Shown in pieces: positions 21,879-31,963 of a DNA stretch of 58,000 nucleotides. The stretch's first letter is position 1, and every line of letters starts with the position of its first letter. A program made the position numbers and the translations under genes. A model generated the notes under the pieces. That model ran no database searches and was not told the DNA's origin. It saw only the letters and a program-made list of their open reading frames with translations. This DNA comes from Adiantum capillus-veneris (taxonomy: Eukaryota > Streptophyta > Polypodiopsida > Polypodiales > Pteridaceae). Location: NCBI GenBank assembly GCA_014529385.2, contig CM043971.1, positions 55,665,209 to 55,723,208 of the forward strand. The letters are read 5' to 3'.

Positions 21879-22652
21879 TTGGGCAACCTCGTGGATTGCA
21901 ATGAATACGAAGATAAAAGCGTACTTAGGTTGGGGTAAGTCAACGCCTACTACAAGCGGAATGGTTTTGTGTCGCGGCTTGAAACAACACAAGATGCATA
22001 CGTTCGAGGGCATGGTGGGGTATTGTTTGAAAGACAGGATGAACCACACTTTCAAAAGGTTGTCCACAATATAAGTAGTAATGACGTGAATGCCGGCGTA
22101 GAATTGTACAGCTTATATGGAGCCGATGAATTGAAGAATAGGGTCTGCTTAACACCGACAAACATCTTTGATAGGGCCCTAATGTATTGGAAATTTAAGC
22201 TTCGACATCCAGCAGGCAACGACTTTCTATCTACACTGCATATAATGGTGAAGAGCGGAAACTACTATCCATCATCATGCTGGATAACTCCTTATCAGGG
22301 CCGTGGAATGCATCTTGCAAAAATCAAAGCATTGTGGAGGTGTATGATATACCCATCCACGGCAACATATAAAGACATTCTCAATATTTTTGTTAATGAT
22401 GATGTGTATGCAAACACACAATCTCGTGCAGAGTGGTTCAATTCCCGTTGGCAAGAGAGACAAAGGTATGCTTATGATAGTTGATGTAGGACTATGTTTG
22501 TTGCCGAGTTTTTGATCATGACCTACGTCTTTTGTAGTCCAGCAAGAACTGTTGTCAATGATTTTGATCCTGAACTTGGCATAAGAGATGCAGAAATAGG
22601 AGATGATTTCATTCCGCTTGTACATCGTGTTGACGTAACGACAATTGCATAG
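21879..22652 (+). pseudogene. HUH-endonuclease Rep-like protein, 3' part
   Basis: This continues the frame broken at 16,397: LWATSWIAMNTKIKAYLGWG, then KMHTFEGMVGYCLKD. The GYxxKD form (22,018-22,035) fits the catalytic Tyr/Lys motif III of HUH Rep proteins. Just after it the frame shifts (about 22,036-22,050), and the neighbouring frame carries EPHFQKVVHNISSNDV, TPTNIFDRALMYWKFKLRHP and SSCWITPYQGRGM as far as 22,465. A 72-bp intron (GT at 22,466, AG at 22,537) links in phase to FDPELGIRDAEIGDD, ending at a TAG at 22,650-22,652. Without the intron the frame ends at 22,482. No helicase domain is seen. Known: HUH enzymes nick and rejoin single DNA strands. Inferred: a transposase/replicase of a Replitron-like element. 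Two frameshifts and the copia insertion make it non-functional here. Confidence 0.65.
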
Positions 22653-22743
22653 TGTGGTGTGTTTGCTACCAATAACATTACTGCTCTTTGTTGTGACCAA
22701 AAAATATAAACTAATAACAATTTGCTTTGGTTGCAGTGTTGAG

Positions 22744-23103
22744 ATGGATGAAGAAGATGAAAATCAGATGCTTCGACTGAGTGAGACACAACCAGATGAC
22801 TCTTTTGGTATGATAGAAGACGCATGTATCGACAGGATAGAGGATGCTCTTGCTGCAATATAGAAAGAGTTGGCTGGAGATCAAGCCACAAATAACCGTC
22901 CGCTCCGATCGGAGCTTATTGAAGCGATACGTAGTTCGAGGGATACTATCGAGGACTATGCAATCAATGTCGCTAACATATAAGTAACAAAGCTGGAAGA
23001 GCAGATTTTGTCATTAGGAAAAGAACTGACAGCTCTCAAAGCCCAAGTCAATCGTCTTAATGCAATACTGTGTAGATTTTCAAATATGGTGAATCGCAGT
23101 TAG
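22744..23103 (+). pseudogene. coiled-coil frame following the Rep-like gene, two in-frame stops
   Basis: One plus-strand frame runs MDEEDENQMLRLSETQPDD, an acidic stretch ending IEDALAAI, then a TAG at 22,861; a second segment ending YAINVANI, then a TAA at 22,981; and a third segment (LEEQILSLGKELTALKAQ) with leucine heptads ending at a TAG at 23,101. Each segment is exactly 39 codons, so stops fall every 120 bases. The composition is clearly protein-like throughout, so this was probably one frame, either a C-terminal exon of the Rep gene (a 3' splice site, ttggttgcag, ends at 22,736) or a second protein of the same element. No family recognised. Confidence 0.45.
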
Positions 23104-23264
23104 AACCTGTCATAAATTCTCAAAATGTAAATCGAACTACTCCCAGTTTGTAATAACATAAATGGAGCTACTTCGAGCTCGCACATGTTTTGGTTTTTTT
23201 GTCTGTACAAAATCTGAAACAAAAAGTTCCATCATCCTAGTTGGTCTATACAATATAGGGATTG

Positions 23265-23591
23265 TTTAAGGCACTGCTCTGTCTCTCATTCCTGTCAACA
23301 CTCTCACCACTCTGTGTGTCCTCGTCATGGCAGAGTTCCATTATTGTAGTCTTCTAATGCCTCCTTGCTGTATACAGCATCATTTAAAGCATTGTTGTCT
23401 CTCTGATTGCTTTCAATAGTGTCAGGATTATCTCTGTCCTGCTCATGCCACATAGTACATCTTGCAGTGAATTTAAAGCACTTCTGTTCGATCGTTCCCT
23501 CATGATGGAGCCGAACGCCGTTTTGTGCCACCTGAGGGACGGCAGGCGGGATGCGCACAGGCTTTGTATCTTCTTTTTTTATTCTGCGCAC
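23265..23591 (-). repeat. ~121-bp tandem duplication with protein-like minus-strand frames
   Basis: 23,271-23,334 and 23,392-23,456 are diverged tandem copies (gtctctcattcctgtcaaca / gtctctctgattgctttcaa), with a further partial copy near 23,475. On the minus strand the copies read WHEQDRDNPDTIESNQRD and CHDEDTQSGESVDRNERQ in different frames, so the similarity also shows at protein level. The minus frame 23,591-23,325 (88 codons) converges on the Rep-like gene. No family recognised; it may be a second gene of the same transposon or a repeat artefact. Confidence 0.35.
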
Positions 23592-23599
23592 ACCAAACG

Positions 23600-24267
23600 G
23601 CGAGTAGGTAAATCAGTGGATCCACATCAGCAGGATCTCGCTAGAGTCCAGTTAATGAGGGCGCAGACCCAGTAGGTGAGGAGTAGTAAGTGATATCAGT
23701 TTTGAGAAAATATAGTTTTCAATGGAATCTCGAGAGATCCTAAGGCTCTTAATTGTAAAGTAAGTGCATAAATATTGGTGTGTACAGAGACGTCTCTCTT
23801 TCATCGACGTGTACACATAAATATTGGCGTGTACACAGATGCACCAATTCTGCTCTCTTTGAATGCAACGAACCTCTATTAACATGCTACCTCACCAAGA
23901 CGTGGGCAAATACACCAAGGTGTTGTGCGGAGAGGGAGAGACCTCCTTTGTTGTCTGATTGTGGTCACTAATGTTGATAGCATGGATAGGAAGGAGGGAA
24001 GAGGGCATCTAGTGTTTGCAGATCTGAAGGGCTACTATAGTAGCATTGTTGTGTTGTGAAACGATGGCCAACGCAGTATAGCAAAACCAACAGAGGCAAA
24101 CCCGCCCGGGGGGGGGGATATGCCTAGCATGGATAAAGTTCTCGATGAGGTAGATAGAGGGCGCAAAGGTTAGGTGGGCAAAAGGGTATTGGGGTAGAGG
24201 AGGCGCACAGAAGGAGGCATAGGAGTATTACAGAGAAGGAAAGCAGTGTAGTCTATGGCAAGGAGGT
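23600..24267. other. no gene recognised
   Basis: Left flank of the nested gypsy pair. Two copies of an aatattgg(c/t)gtgtacaca string occur near 23,772 and 23,820. GA/GC-rich sequence resembling the right flank after 37,727 fits one original locus. Confidence 0.5.
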
Positions 24268-24390
24268 TGAAAGGGCGGTGGTAATGCGTGTGCTAGTCTC
24301 CACGTAACCGTGCTATCTTATAACCTCCCCCTTGCGTACACACTGTTCGGCCGTGCCGGTGGCCTTGCCCGTAGGACCCTTGTCCTTACA
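24268..24390 (-). repeat. G2 3' LTR
   Basis: 123 bp, partner of 37,610-37,727; roughly ten substitutions and a few gaps. Confidence 0.9.
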
Positions 24391-24395
24391 TTACC
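24391..24395. other. G1 target-site duplication, left
   Basis: ttacc, identical to 31,959-31,963; it belongs to the inner end of G2's 3' LTR junction. Confidence 0.9.
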
Positions 24396-25969
24396 TGTAA
24401 CATTTAATGGCCTAGTAACTTGTGTGTAAGCGGAAAATAGCATGAACATAGTGAGCATTTCATTAGAATAGGTTTCTAATGAGAATAACAAGAGTGCTTG
24501 GGTGGAGAGAGCAACAAAAAGTATAACACCTAGTTAGATAGCATGAACAATACTTCAAAAGAGAGAGAAATTAAGCTATTGACAACATTTGAGGAACGGA
24601 TTTTCATGGAGCAGGTCCCCCCTCCAAAAGGCTTTGTATTATGGTTTCTCCCATCAAGAGAGACATTTTACAATACAATCCTTTAAGTTCCTTCAATACT
24701 AGCTAGTGCAATGAAGATGGAAACTTCAAGCACTAATAAAAACACTTATTAAACACAACATCAATTCCCTCACGGTCTCAAACCCAAGACCTCACACACC
24801 TTCAAAGATGGTGAGAGCTAGCAGGGTATGAGAGTAGATTGAGAGGAAGAAGGAGTAGTCTTACAAGAAAGATGTACATCTCCTCACATAATCACTCATA
24901 TTAGCGTAGCATAGCTTAGTAATTAGCTTGGTAGAGGAGATGAGCATGCATTGAAGCTTGGCTCTTGGTTGGATCTGCATCACAAAGCCAAGAGTTGTTG
25001 GTGTAGGCCTCCCTTCTCACAAGCTTAAGAGTAGGTCATCTTGAGAAGGAGAGAGAGCATCTTCTTGCTTCACACATGAGTTAGTGTGAGTGTGTATGCA
25101 ATAATGCCTTTGAAAATTCAGCCTCCTCTCTCTCTTGGTCGACCCCTCTTGCTATTTGCTCATGCTACCACCCGATTGGACCTCTCTAAGCTTAGCCAAT
25201 AGGACTTAAGGAGCATAAGTGATAGCCTTCTGACATGTGTCCCCCTTTCCCCTTTTGTGAGAGCTTTAGGTAATTAATTAATGCAACTAAACTCTCATTC
25301 GACCCCTTTGTCTCCTGGCCAATAGGAATCAGGCAAGCCATTGGGCTACTGAATGCTCATTGGATCCCTTGGGAGATTGTCCAATAGTCTTCTAGAGAGC
25401 TTAGTTTTTATTGGTTCTTTTATTAAGTGTTTTTAAATTAATTAAAGTAGATTTACTCTAGCCTAATTCTCATGGATCCACCTCCATGGCTATCCAATAG
25501 GATTTGAGTACACCTTGTGGGCATCTGGGCTAGGGAGCTGACATGTGTCCCTCATTCCCTTTGTGTAAAGGAGCTTGTGAGTGTGTGAGTGTTTCTCTCT
25601 TATCCCCTACTTGCAAGGCTCTCCCCCTACTTTGTAGGATCCATGAAGACTTTTGTACACACACACAAAGCATCCAATTTTCCCAAGCTTAACCATTGGA
25701 CACAACCATTGATTTTTGGAACCTTAGCATTTTGGAAGTCTTAATGGGGGTAACTTTAGGGTCTTTAAAGCCCATTGTTACACCTTGCTCTTTGGCAGAT
25801 GGCCCCCCCCCTTTCGATCCCTATTTTCCCTCCTTTGGATCCCTATTGTGGCCGGTCTGCCAGCTTGACCAATATTCTAGTTTTTTCTCCCCTGGAACTT
25901 CCACATATTAAATGATCAGTTTAACACGAGAAAATCATTTAGGAGAATTAGATATAAGTTATTATGACA
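24396..25969 (-). repeat. G1 3' LTR
   Basis: 1,574 bp, partner of 30,369-31,958. Confidence 0.95.
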
Positions 25970-25982
25970 TTACCTCTCTCTT
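25970..25982 (-). other. G1 polypurine tract
   Basis: The minus strand reads AAGAGAGAGGTAA directly before the 3' LTR. Confidence 0.75.
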
Positions 25983-26314
25983 GAAATGATAGTCGTCCTC
26001 GACTATGGGGTAGAGAAGATAAAGCCTATTCATTAGTCCTTTTTTCTAGCGGGTAGAGGATCCCTATGTTACCTTGCCGCAAGCAACACATTAGTCCTAT
26101 CAATCTTCCATAGTAGAGTGGCAAGTTCTACTTGGTGTTTGGGAGACGTCGTCTCTGCAAACTTGATCTAAGCATGCATACTACTTCATTTTTGTGCACA
26201 ATAAAAAAAAAGAGAGTCTTATAAGACAAAAACTTTGTTCATTTTAAACATTTGTACATTTGCTTACTCTAGGGGAGCATTGTAAACATTGACAAGGTTT
26301 AGGTTATCCGTTAA

Positions 26315-27480
26315 TTGTATGCCTTGCATCCATCTAGCATCTTCAAAAGCATAATTCTTAAACTTAATAAGATATCGTCGATAGTCTTACCGCCTCTTAA
26401 TACCTTGTCTTCATGTCGGAGAATGGACTCGGGCTGCAGCACCTCTTCTTGGTCCTCGATCTCCGGTGGTCTTCAATAGTTGGTCCTTGAGGTGGCTCTC
26501 CTTTGCCAAGGCTTTAGTAGGCTCGCATGGAAAGCATTGTGTATGAGCCAATGGCTGGGCAACTTGAGTTGATAGGCCATCTCATTGATTGGCCCAAGAA
26601 TCTGGAAGGGACCATAGTACCTTTTTGCTAGCTTAGCATAGTACTTTTGGTGTCCCGCAGGATTCTTGCCCGTTGTGTGCCTTAATCGAACCTTGGGAAA
26701 TTTAAGTAAGACCCAATCATTTTCTTTAAAGACTTGGGCTCTTCTGTGTTTATCAGCAGCAACCTTTTGCCTTTGCTTTGAGATAGAGATAACATCCTTA
26801 ATCTTTTGGAAAGATTCTTGTAGGTCTCGGCTATACTCATCTGCAGCGAAGATATTCCCGTGTACCTTAAGTAGTAGGGGACTTTTTTATCTTCCCTCAA
26901 TTACCTCGAAAGGTGCTTTTCCCGTGGAAGTATGTACAGTGTTATTGTAGGCATACTCCACTAAGGGTAAGTACGTCTCCCATTGGGATCTTTGATCTAC
27001 TTCCGTTACATAGGCTTTTAGTAGATCAAGAATTGTTAGGTTAGCTATTTCACTTTGGCCATCTGTTTGCGGGTGATAGGCCAAAGAGAACTTTAGCCTT
27101 GTCCCTAAATTCCCAAAGAGACCCTTCAAAAAATTATTGGTCATTTAGGATCTCTATCTGACACTATGGACATTGGCAAGCCATGGTACTTGAAGATTTG
27201 TGATATGAAGAGGGTTGCCATTTGATGGGCTTTGATAGTCTTTTTGATAGGTATAAAATGAGCTTGTTTACTAAACATGTCTACTATCGTCCATATATCC
27301 CATATTCCCATGGATAGACTTAGGCAATCCAAAGATAAAATCCATGGGATATGCTCTCCCATGGTGAATTAGGTCTTGGCAAAGGTTGAAGCAATCCAGG
27401 TTGCTTCCCTCTATCAAACTTCATCTTTTGGCATACCACACATTTAGAAACATACTCTTGTATGTTTGCTTTCATGGTAG
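26315..27480 (-). pseudogene. G1 integrase with C-terminal chromodomain
   Basis: The minus strand shows the zinc-binding tail (YVSKCVVCQKMKF, about 27,455-27,420), the core (TIVDMFSKQAHFIP; IVSDRDPK; a gap and frame change near 27,142; then LAYHPQTDGQSEIANLT, the third acidic region), the GPF-type module (KRYYGPFQILGPINEMAYQL, about 26,640-26,580) and a chromodomain-like end (LRHEDKVLRGGK ... YLIKFKNYAFEDARWMQ, about 26,430-26,320). These give the order of a chromovirus integrase. Several stops and frame changes (27,142; 26,890; 26,460) inactivate it. Confidence 0.8.
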
Positions 27481-27507
27481 GCCAATAGAAATATGTTTTA
27501 ATCCCCT

Positions 27508-27715
27508 TTAGGGTAGACTGAATCCCTCAAATAGGTCTTCTACCCGTGGAACGTGAAACCTATTCTTGATAGTGATCCTATTTAGTGCTCTATAGTCGAC
27601 ACACATACGATATGTGCCATCTTTCTTTTGCACTAATAGAATAGGTGAGCAAAATGGAGATGAGCTAGGCCTAACCATGCCCTTCTCAACTAACTCATGC
27701 ACTTGCCTCATAATC
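27508..27715 (-). pseudogene. G1 reverse transcriptase, N-terminal fragment only
   Basis: The minus strand gives VHELVEKGMVRPSSSPFCSP, LLVQKKDGTYRMCVDYRALN and VPRVEDLFEGFS, the beginning of a gypsy RT (up to the fingers/palm entry). The sequence then jumps within about 20 bases to the integrase zinc region (KGIKTYFYWPTMKANI). The YxDD catalytic motif and the whole RNase H are deleted. The element could only have moved after this deletion with enzymes supplied by another element. Confidence 0.85.
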
Positions 27716-28035
27716 TCCTCTTGTTGAGCTTGAGAAACTCTATAAGGAGGTTTATTAGGTAGTGAAATTCCTAGAAGAAGTTCAATTGCATGGTCATCAT
27801 TGCCTGGTTTAGGAGGTAGCTCACAAGGGATGTCGTCAATAAAGACATCTTGAACCCTTGAGAAAATTAGATAACTCTAATTCCTTGTGATTGTTTATAT
27901 TTTCTTTTGCTAAAGCATTAGGTTCATTTTGAGAATCTTTAACAAAAATCATGTACACGGAAATAGAGTTCTTTATTGACTTATTAAAAGCTTGCGTATG
28001 TACAATGGGTATGGTGTTACCCATTTGCTTAGAAT

Positions 28036-29952
28036 CTATAACATATCTTTTTCCCTAAATCTAAAGTACATTTTCCTTTCAAGGAATTTAACATCGACGG
28101 CCATGTGATCAAACCATGGTGCCCCTAGGATTACATCCTCGTGCTTGAGAGGAGAAATAAAGAAGTCCTCTTTGTCCACATAGCTTTGGACATGGAGCCT
28201 CAATTTCCTGATTAAGGGAGTGGCTGAAGCTTCTTGCCCCTTGAAAGCACCATCTGCGGGTAGGACATCTCCCATCTCACAAGCTTGGATGCCTAGCTTG
28301 GTGGCCAACTCTATGGATATAAAATTGTGAGTAGAACCAAGGTCAAAGAGAATAAAAGCATCATGTTCTCTTACCTTTCCCCAAGCATGGCATAGAGGAG
28401 ATCCTTTGTGGTGAGCTTCCTCTTCTTGGATTTCGACCAAGGTAGCTTTAGGAGGCTCATGGCGGGTGTTCTTTTGGGGACAAGCGCGGTACGCATGCCC
28501 TTACTCGCCGCACTTGAAACAACGGTTATCCTTGCAATAACGCTCAAGCTCTTCAGGAGAGAGTTTGTTTTTGCTTTTGTAAACTCCCTTCTCCTTAGCT
28601 TTGTTGGAATTGCCCTTAGGAGACTTTTGGACATTGTCCTTCCCCTTAGGCTCATTGGAACCCTTGTTTTCCATGGGCTTATTTCTCTTAGCCCCTGTTT
28701 GGAAATTGATTCGAGAAGCCACCATAGTATGGTGTATAACCGTCGATATGGTGCGTGGCCTTTGGGAGTTGACATACTCCGCCATTTCATCAGTTAAGCC
28801 CCCACAAAATTGTTGTTTTTGCTCTCCAAAATCCATCTTTTTAAAGAGAGTGGCTTTGAGATGTAAATCCCAAAACTTGTCTACATATTTATGAATGGAT
28901 TCGTAGGGAGAGAGCTTCAAGCTTTTCCATTCAGTGAGTACTTTGTCTTTGGCATCGGTGGCCAAAAACTGCTTCATAATGGAAGCTTTTAAAGCTTTCC
29001 ATGTTTGTGGAGCTTCACCGTTGGCCCGTAGGCTAACCGCCATTGCTTGGTGAAGTTTCGAAAGTGCATAGCTACATGGCGTAGCTTAGAGGACTCCGTG
29101 AAGCCCTCATCTCCAAACGCCGCATCGAATTGTTGGATAAAGGCCAAGACTTTGTCCATAGCACCATAGGTGCCATCGTAGGTAAGGAAAGAGATACTCT
29201 TTCCTCCCTCTTTCAACTTCTTGAGCTTGGACGACCTCTTCCACGCGGCATAGGATTTCCTATTGTCTCTTCTTTTTGATGGTTCAAAAGTTGCACCATC
29301 ACTTTCTTCAAAAGATGAAGAATTTGAGGAAGATGGAGAAGAGGGTGACCTCTTTCTTGCCTTGTTCTTCTTTGTCTGCACCATCACTTTCATAAGAGGA
29401 AGAGGATGAAGAAGATGGAGAAGAGGGTGTCCTATTTCTCGCCTTTTTCTTCTCTTGCTTTTTGTCATCCCTCTTTGAGTCATGGTGTAGAGAAGTGTGC
29501 GATGGTCTTCTCCGTTTTGGAGGTGATGGAGAGCAGTTAGCCCGCCGTCTTCGTGGAGCAATCTCCACCGAGGTGGCAAGAGACTCACTTATTTCTCGTT
29601 CCTTCGGTGGGGGCTCTTGAGTTCTCCTTTGGGAAGGAGATGCGTCATCAAGAAGAAAATTTTTGAGCCCTTCGTATGGATCCTCTTCTTCTTCCCGAAT
29701 CGGAGAGAGGGATCTTTTGGGAGTCTCACAAGGAGGCTTCCTAGGTACTCTCTCGTCATGCTTGGGAGCTTGGAGAATCCCATAAGCACGAAGTTGTCGT
29801 TGCACTTCACTTTGGAGGTATGGATTGCCCATGGCTTGTTGAAGCCTAGAAACAAGGTAGTTAACAAGCATAGGGGCATCATTAGTAGCTTGCTCATTAG
29901 CAAAATTAAAGCTATCAACGTTAATTTCACTCTCTTTACTATTGTCAGCCAT
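28036..29952 (-). pseudogene. G1 gag and protease
   Basis: Gag starts at 29,952 (MADNSKESEINVDSFNF). It has a Ser/Arg-rich region duplicated at two frames (RTPSSPSSSSSSSYESDGA and RSPSSPSSSNSSSFEESDGA), then the conserved gag core (LTYDGTYGAMDKVLAFIQQF; FLATDAKDKVLTEWKSL; YVDKFWDLHLKA). Frame changes lie near 29,350 and 29,045. The zinc knuckle CFKCGE-stop-GHAYRAC is cut by a TAA near 28,503. After it comes a protease-like region with a nonstandard active site (FILFDLGSTHNFIS, where D-T/S-G is usual; here DLG), ending at 28,036. Gag packages the RNA; protease matures the polyprotein. Confidence 0.85.
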
Positions 29953-30349
29953 TCTAACAACTTTTAGGTGTAAACTTTTTAGGTGTACTTTGGCACTTCA
30001 AGCCCTAGTTGCTAATCCTCTTTACCCCTTTAGAAAAGCACTCAAGCTACTGTACTTGTGTCTCGAATACCATTAATTGCAAGGAATAGAAGAGAGGGTC
30101 TTTCAACTCCAAAACAACACTGGCTCTTGTCAATCTTTTAATAGCTCAATAGTGGTTAAGACGTAGGCAAGCCCCGTAGGACTCCACTATTAAGACCATA
30201 GCTCTCGACGGTGATGCCCCGTTATCTGCACAAAGGCAAGCGCACTACAAGGTTGAAAAATCCCTATTCTACTTACTCATTTACAATTAATAATAACAAC
30301 CATTTATAGCTAGCTTGAGGACCTCCCTTTCTGAGCAAGAAAAGAGAAA

Positions 30350-30368
30350 CCTTGTGCTCTGATACCAA
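30350..30368 (-). other. G1 primer-binding site
   Basis: The minus strand reads TTGGTATCAGAGCACAAGG next to the 5' LTR; initiator-Met tRNA type. Confidence 0.9.
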
Positions 30369-31958
30369 TGTAACATTTAATGGCCTAGTAACTTGTGTGT
30401 AGAGGAAAATAGCATAAAGATAGTGAGCATTTCATTAGAATAGGTTCCTAATGTCAAGAACAAGAGTGCTTAGGTGGAGAGAGCAACAAAAAGTACAACA
30501 CCTAGTTAGATAATATGAACAATACTTCAAAAGAGAGAGAAATTAAGCTATTGACAACAATTGAGGACCAGATTTACATGGAGCTGGTCCCCCCTCCAAA
30601 AGGCTTTGTATTATGGTTTCTCCCACCAAGAGAGACATTTTACAATACAATCCTTTGTGTTCCTTTAATACTAGCTAGTGCAATGAAGATGGAAACTTCA
30701 AGCACTAAGCAAAACACTTATAAAACACAACATCAATTCCCTCACGGTCTCAGACCCGAGAGCTCACACACCTTCAAAGATGGTGAGAGCTAGCAGGGTA
30801 TGAGAGTAGATTGAGAGGAAGAAGGAGTAGTCTTACGAGAAAGATGTACACCTCCTCAAATAATCACTCATATTAGCATAGCATAGCTTAGTAATTAGCA
30901 TGGTAGAGGAGATGAGCATGCATTGAAGCTTGGCTCTTGGTTGGATTTGCATCATAAAGTTGTTGGTGTAGGCCTCCCTTCTCACAAGCTTGGAGTAGGA
31001 GATAAGCTTTCCATTAGAGCTTGAGAAGGAGAGAGAGCATCTTCTTGCTTCACATGTAAGTTAGTGTGAGTGTGTATGCAATAATGCCTTTGAAAATTCA
31101 GTCCCCCTCTCTCTCTTGGTCGAACCCTCTTGCTATTTGCTCATGCTACCACCCCATTGGACCTCTCCAGGCTTAGCCAATAGGATTTAAGGAGCATAAG
31201 TGATAGCCTTCTGACATGTGTCCCCCTTTCCCCTTTTGCAAGAGCTTTAGGTAATTAATTAATGCAACTAAACTCTCATTGGACCCCTTTTGTCTCTTGG
31301 CCAATAAGAATCAGGCGAGCCATCGGGCTGCTGAATGCTCATTGTACCCCTTGGGAGACTGTCCAATAGTCTTCTAGAGAGCTTAATTCTTGTTGGTTAT
31401 TTTATTAAGTGTTTTTAAATTAATTAAACTAGATTTACTCTAGCCTAATGCTCATGGATCCACCTCCATGGCCATCCAATAGGATTTGAGTACACCTTGT
31501 GGGCATCTGGGCTAGGGAGTTGACACATGTCCCTTATTCCCTTTGTGTAAAGGAGGGTTGTGAGTGTGTGCGTGTGTGTTTCTCTCTCATTCGCTATTTG
31601 CAAGGCTTGCCCCCTCCTTTGTAGGATCCATGAAGACTTTTGTACACACACACACACAAAGCATCCAATTTTCCTAAGCTTAACCATTGGACACAACCTT
31701 TGATTTTTGGAACCTTAACATTTTGGAAGTCTTAATGAGCTGAACCTTAGGGTCTTTAAAGCCCATTGTTGCACCTTGCTCTTTTGCAGATGGCCCCCCC
31801 TTTGGATCCCTATTTTCCCTCCTTTGGATCCCTAATGTGGCCAGTCTGCCAGCTTAACCAATATTCTAGCTTTTTCTCCCCTGGCAGTTCCCCATATTAA
31901 ATGATCAGTTTAACATGAGAAAATCATTTAGGAGAATTATATATTAGTTATTATGACA
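30369..31958 (-). repeat. G1 5' LTR
   Basis: 1,590 bp. A 92-codon plus-strand frame inside (30,515-30,793) is not a gene; it is broken in the other LTR. Confidence 0.95.
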
Positions 31959-31963
31959 TTACC
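31959..31963. other. G1 target-site duplication, right
   Basis: ttacc. The following run of C is the G2 polypurine tract on the minus strand. Confidence 0.9.

Larger units (their letters stand above)
24396..31958 (-). mobile_element. Ty3/gypsy (chromovirus-like) element G1, nested in G2
   Basis: 7,563 bp with LTRs of 1,574 bp (24,396-25,969) and 1,590 bp (30,369-31,958), TG...CA ends, a perfect 5-bp duplication (ttacc), a primer site and a purine tract. The minus strand encodes gag with a zinc knuckle, protease, only the first part of reverse transcriptase, then integrase and a chromodomain-like tail. The RT catalytic core and RNase H are missing. About 11 substitutions in the first 165 LTR positions suggest an older insertion than the copia. 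Confidence 0.95.

Noticed and set aside
16130-22652. Helitron
   Set aside because: HUH motif present, but no Pif1-type helicase, no CTRR hairpin end and no A-T insertion site were seen; motif context fits other Rep families better.
30515-30793. 92-codon frame in the G1 LTR
   Set aside because: Lies in an LTR and is interrupted in the partner LTR, so not under coding constraint.
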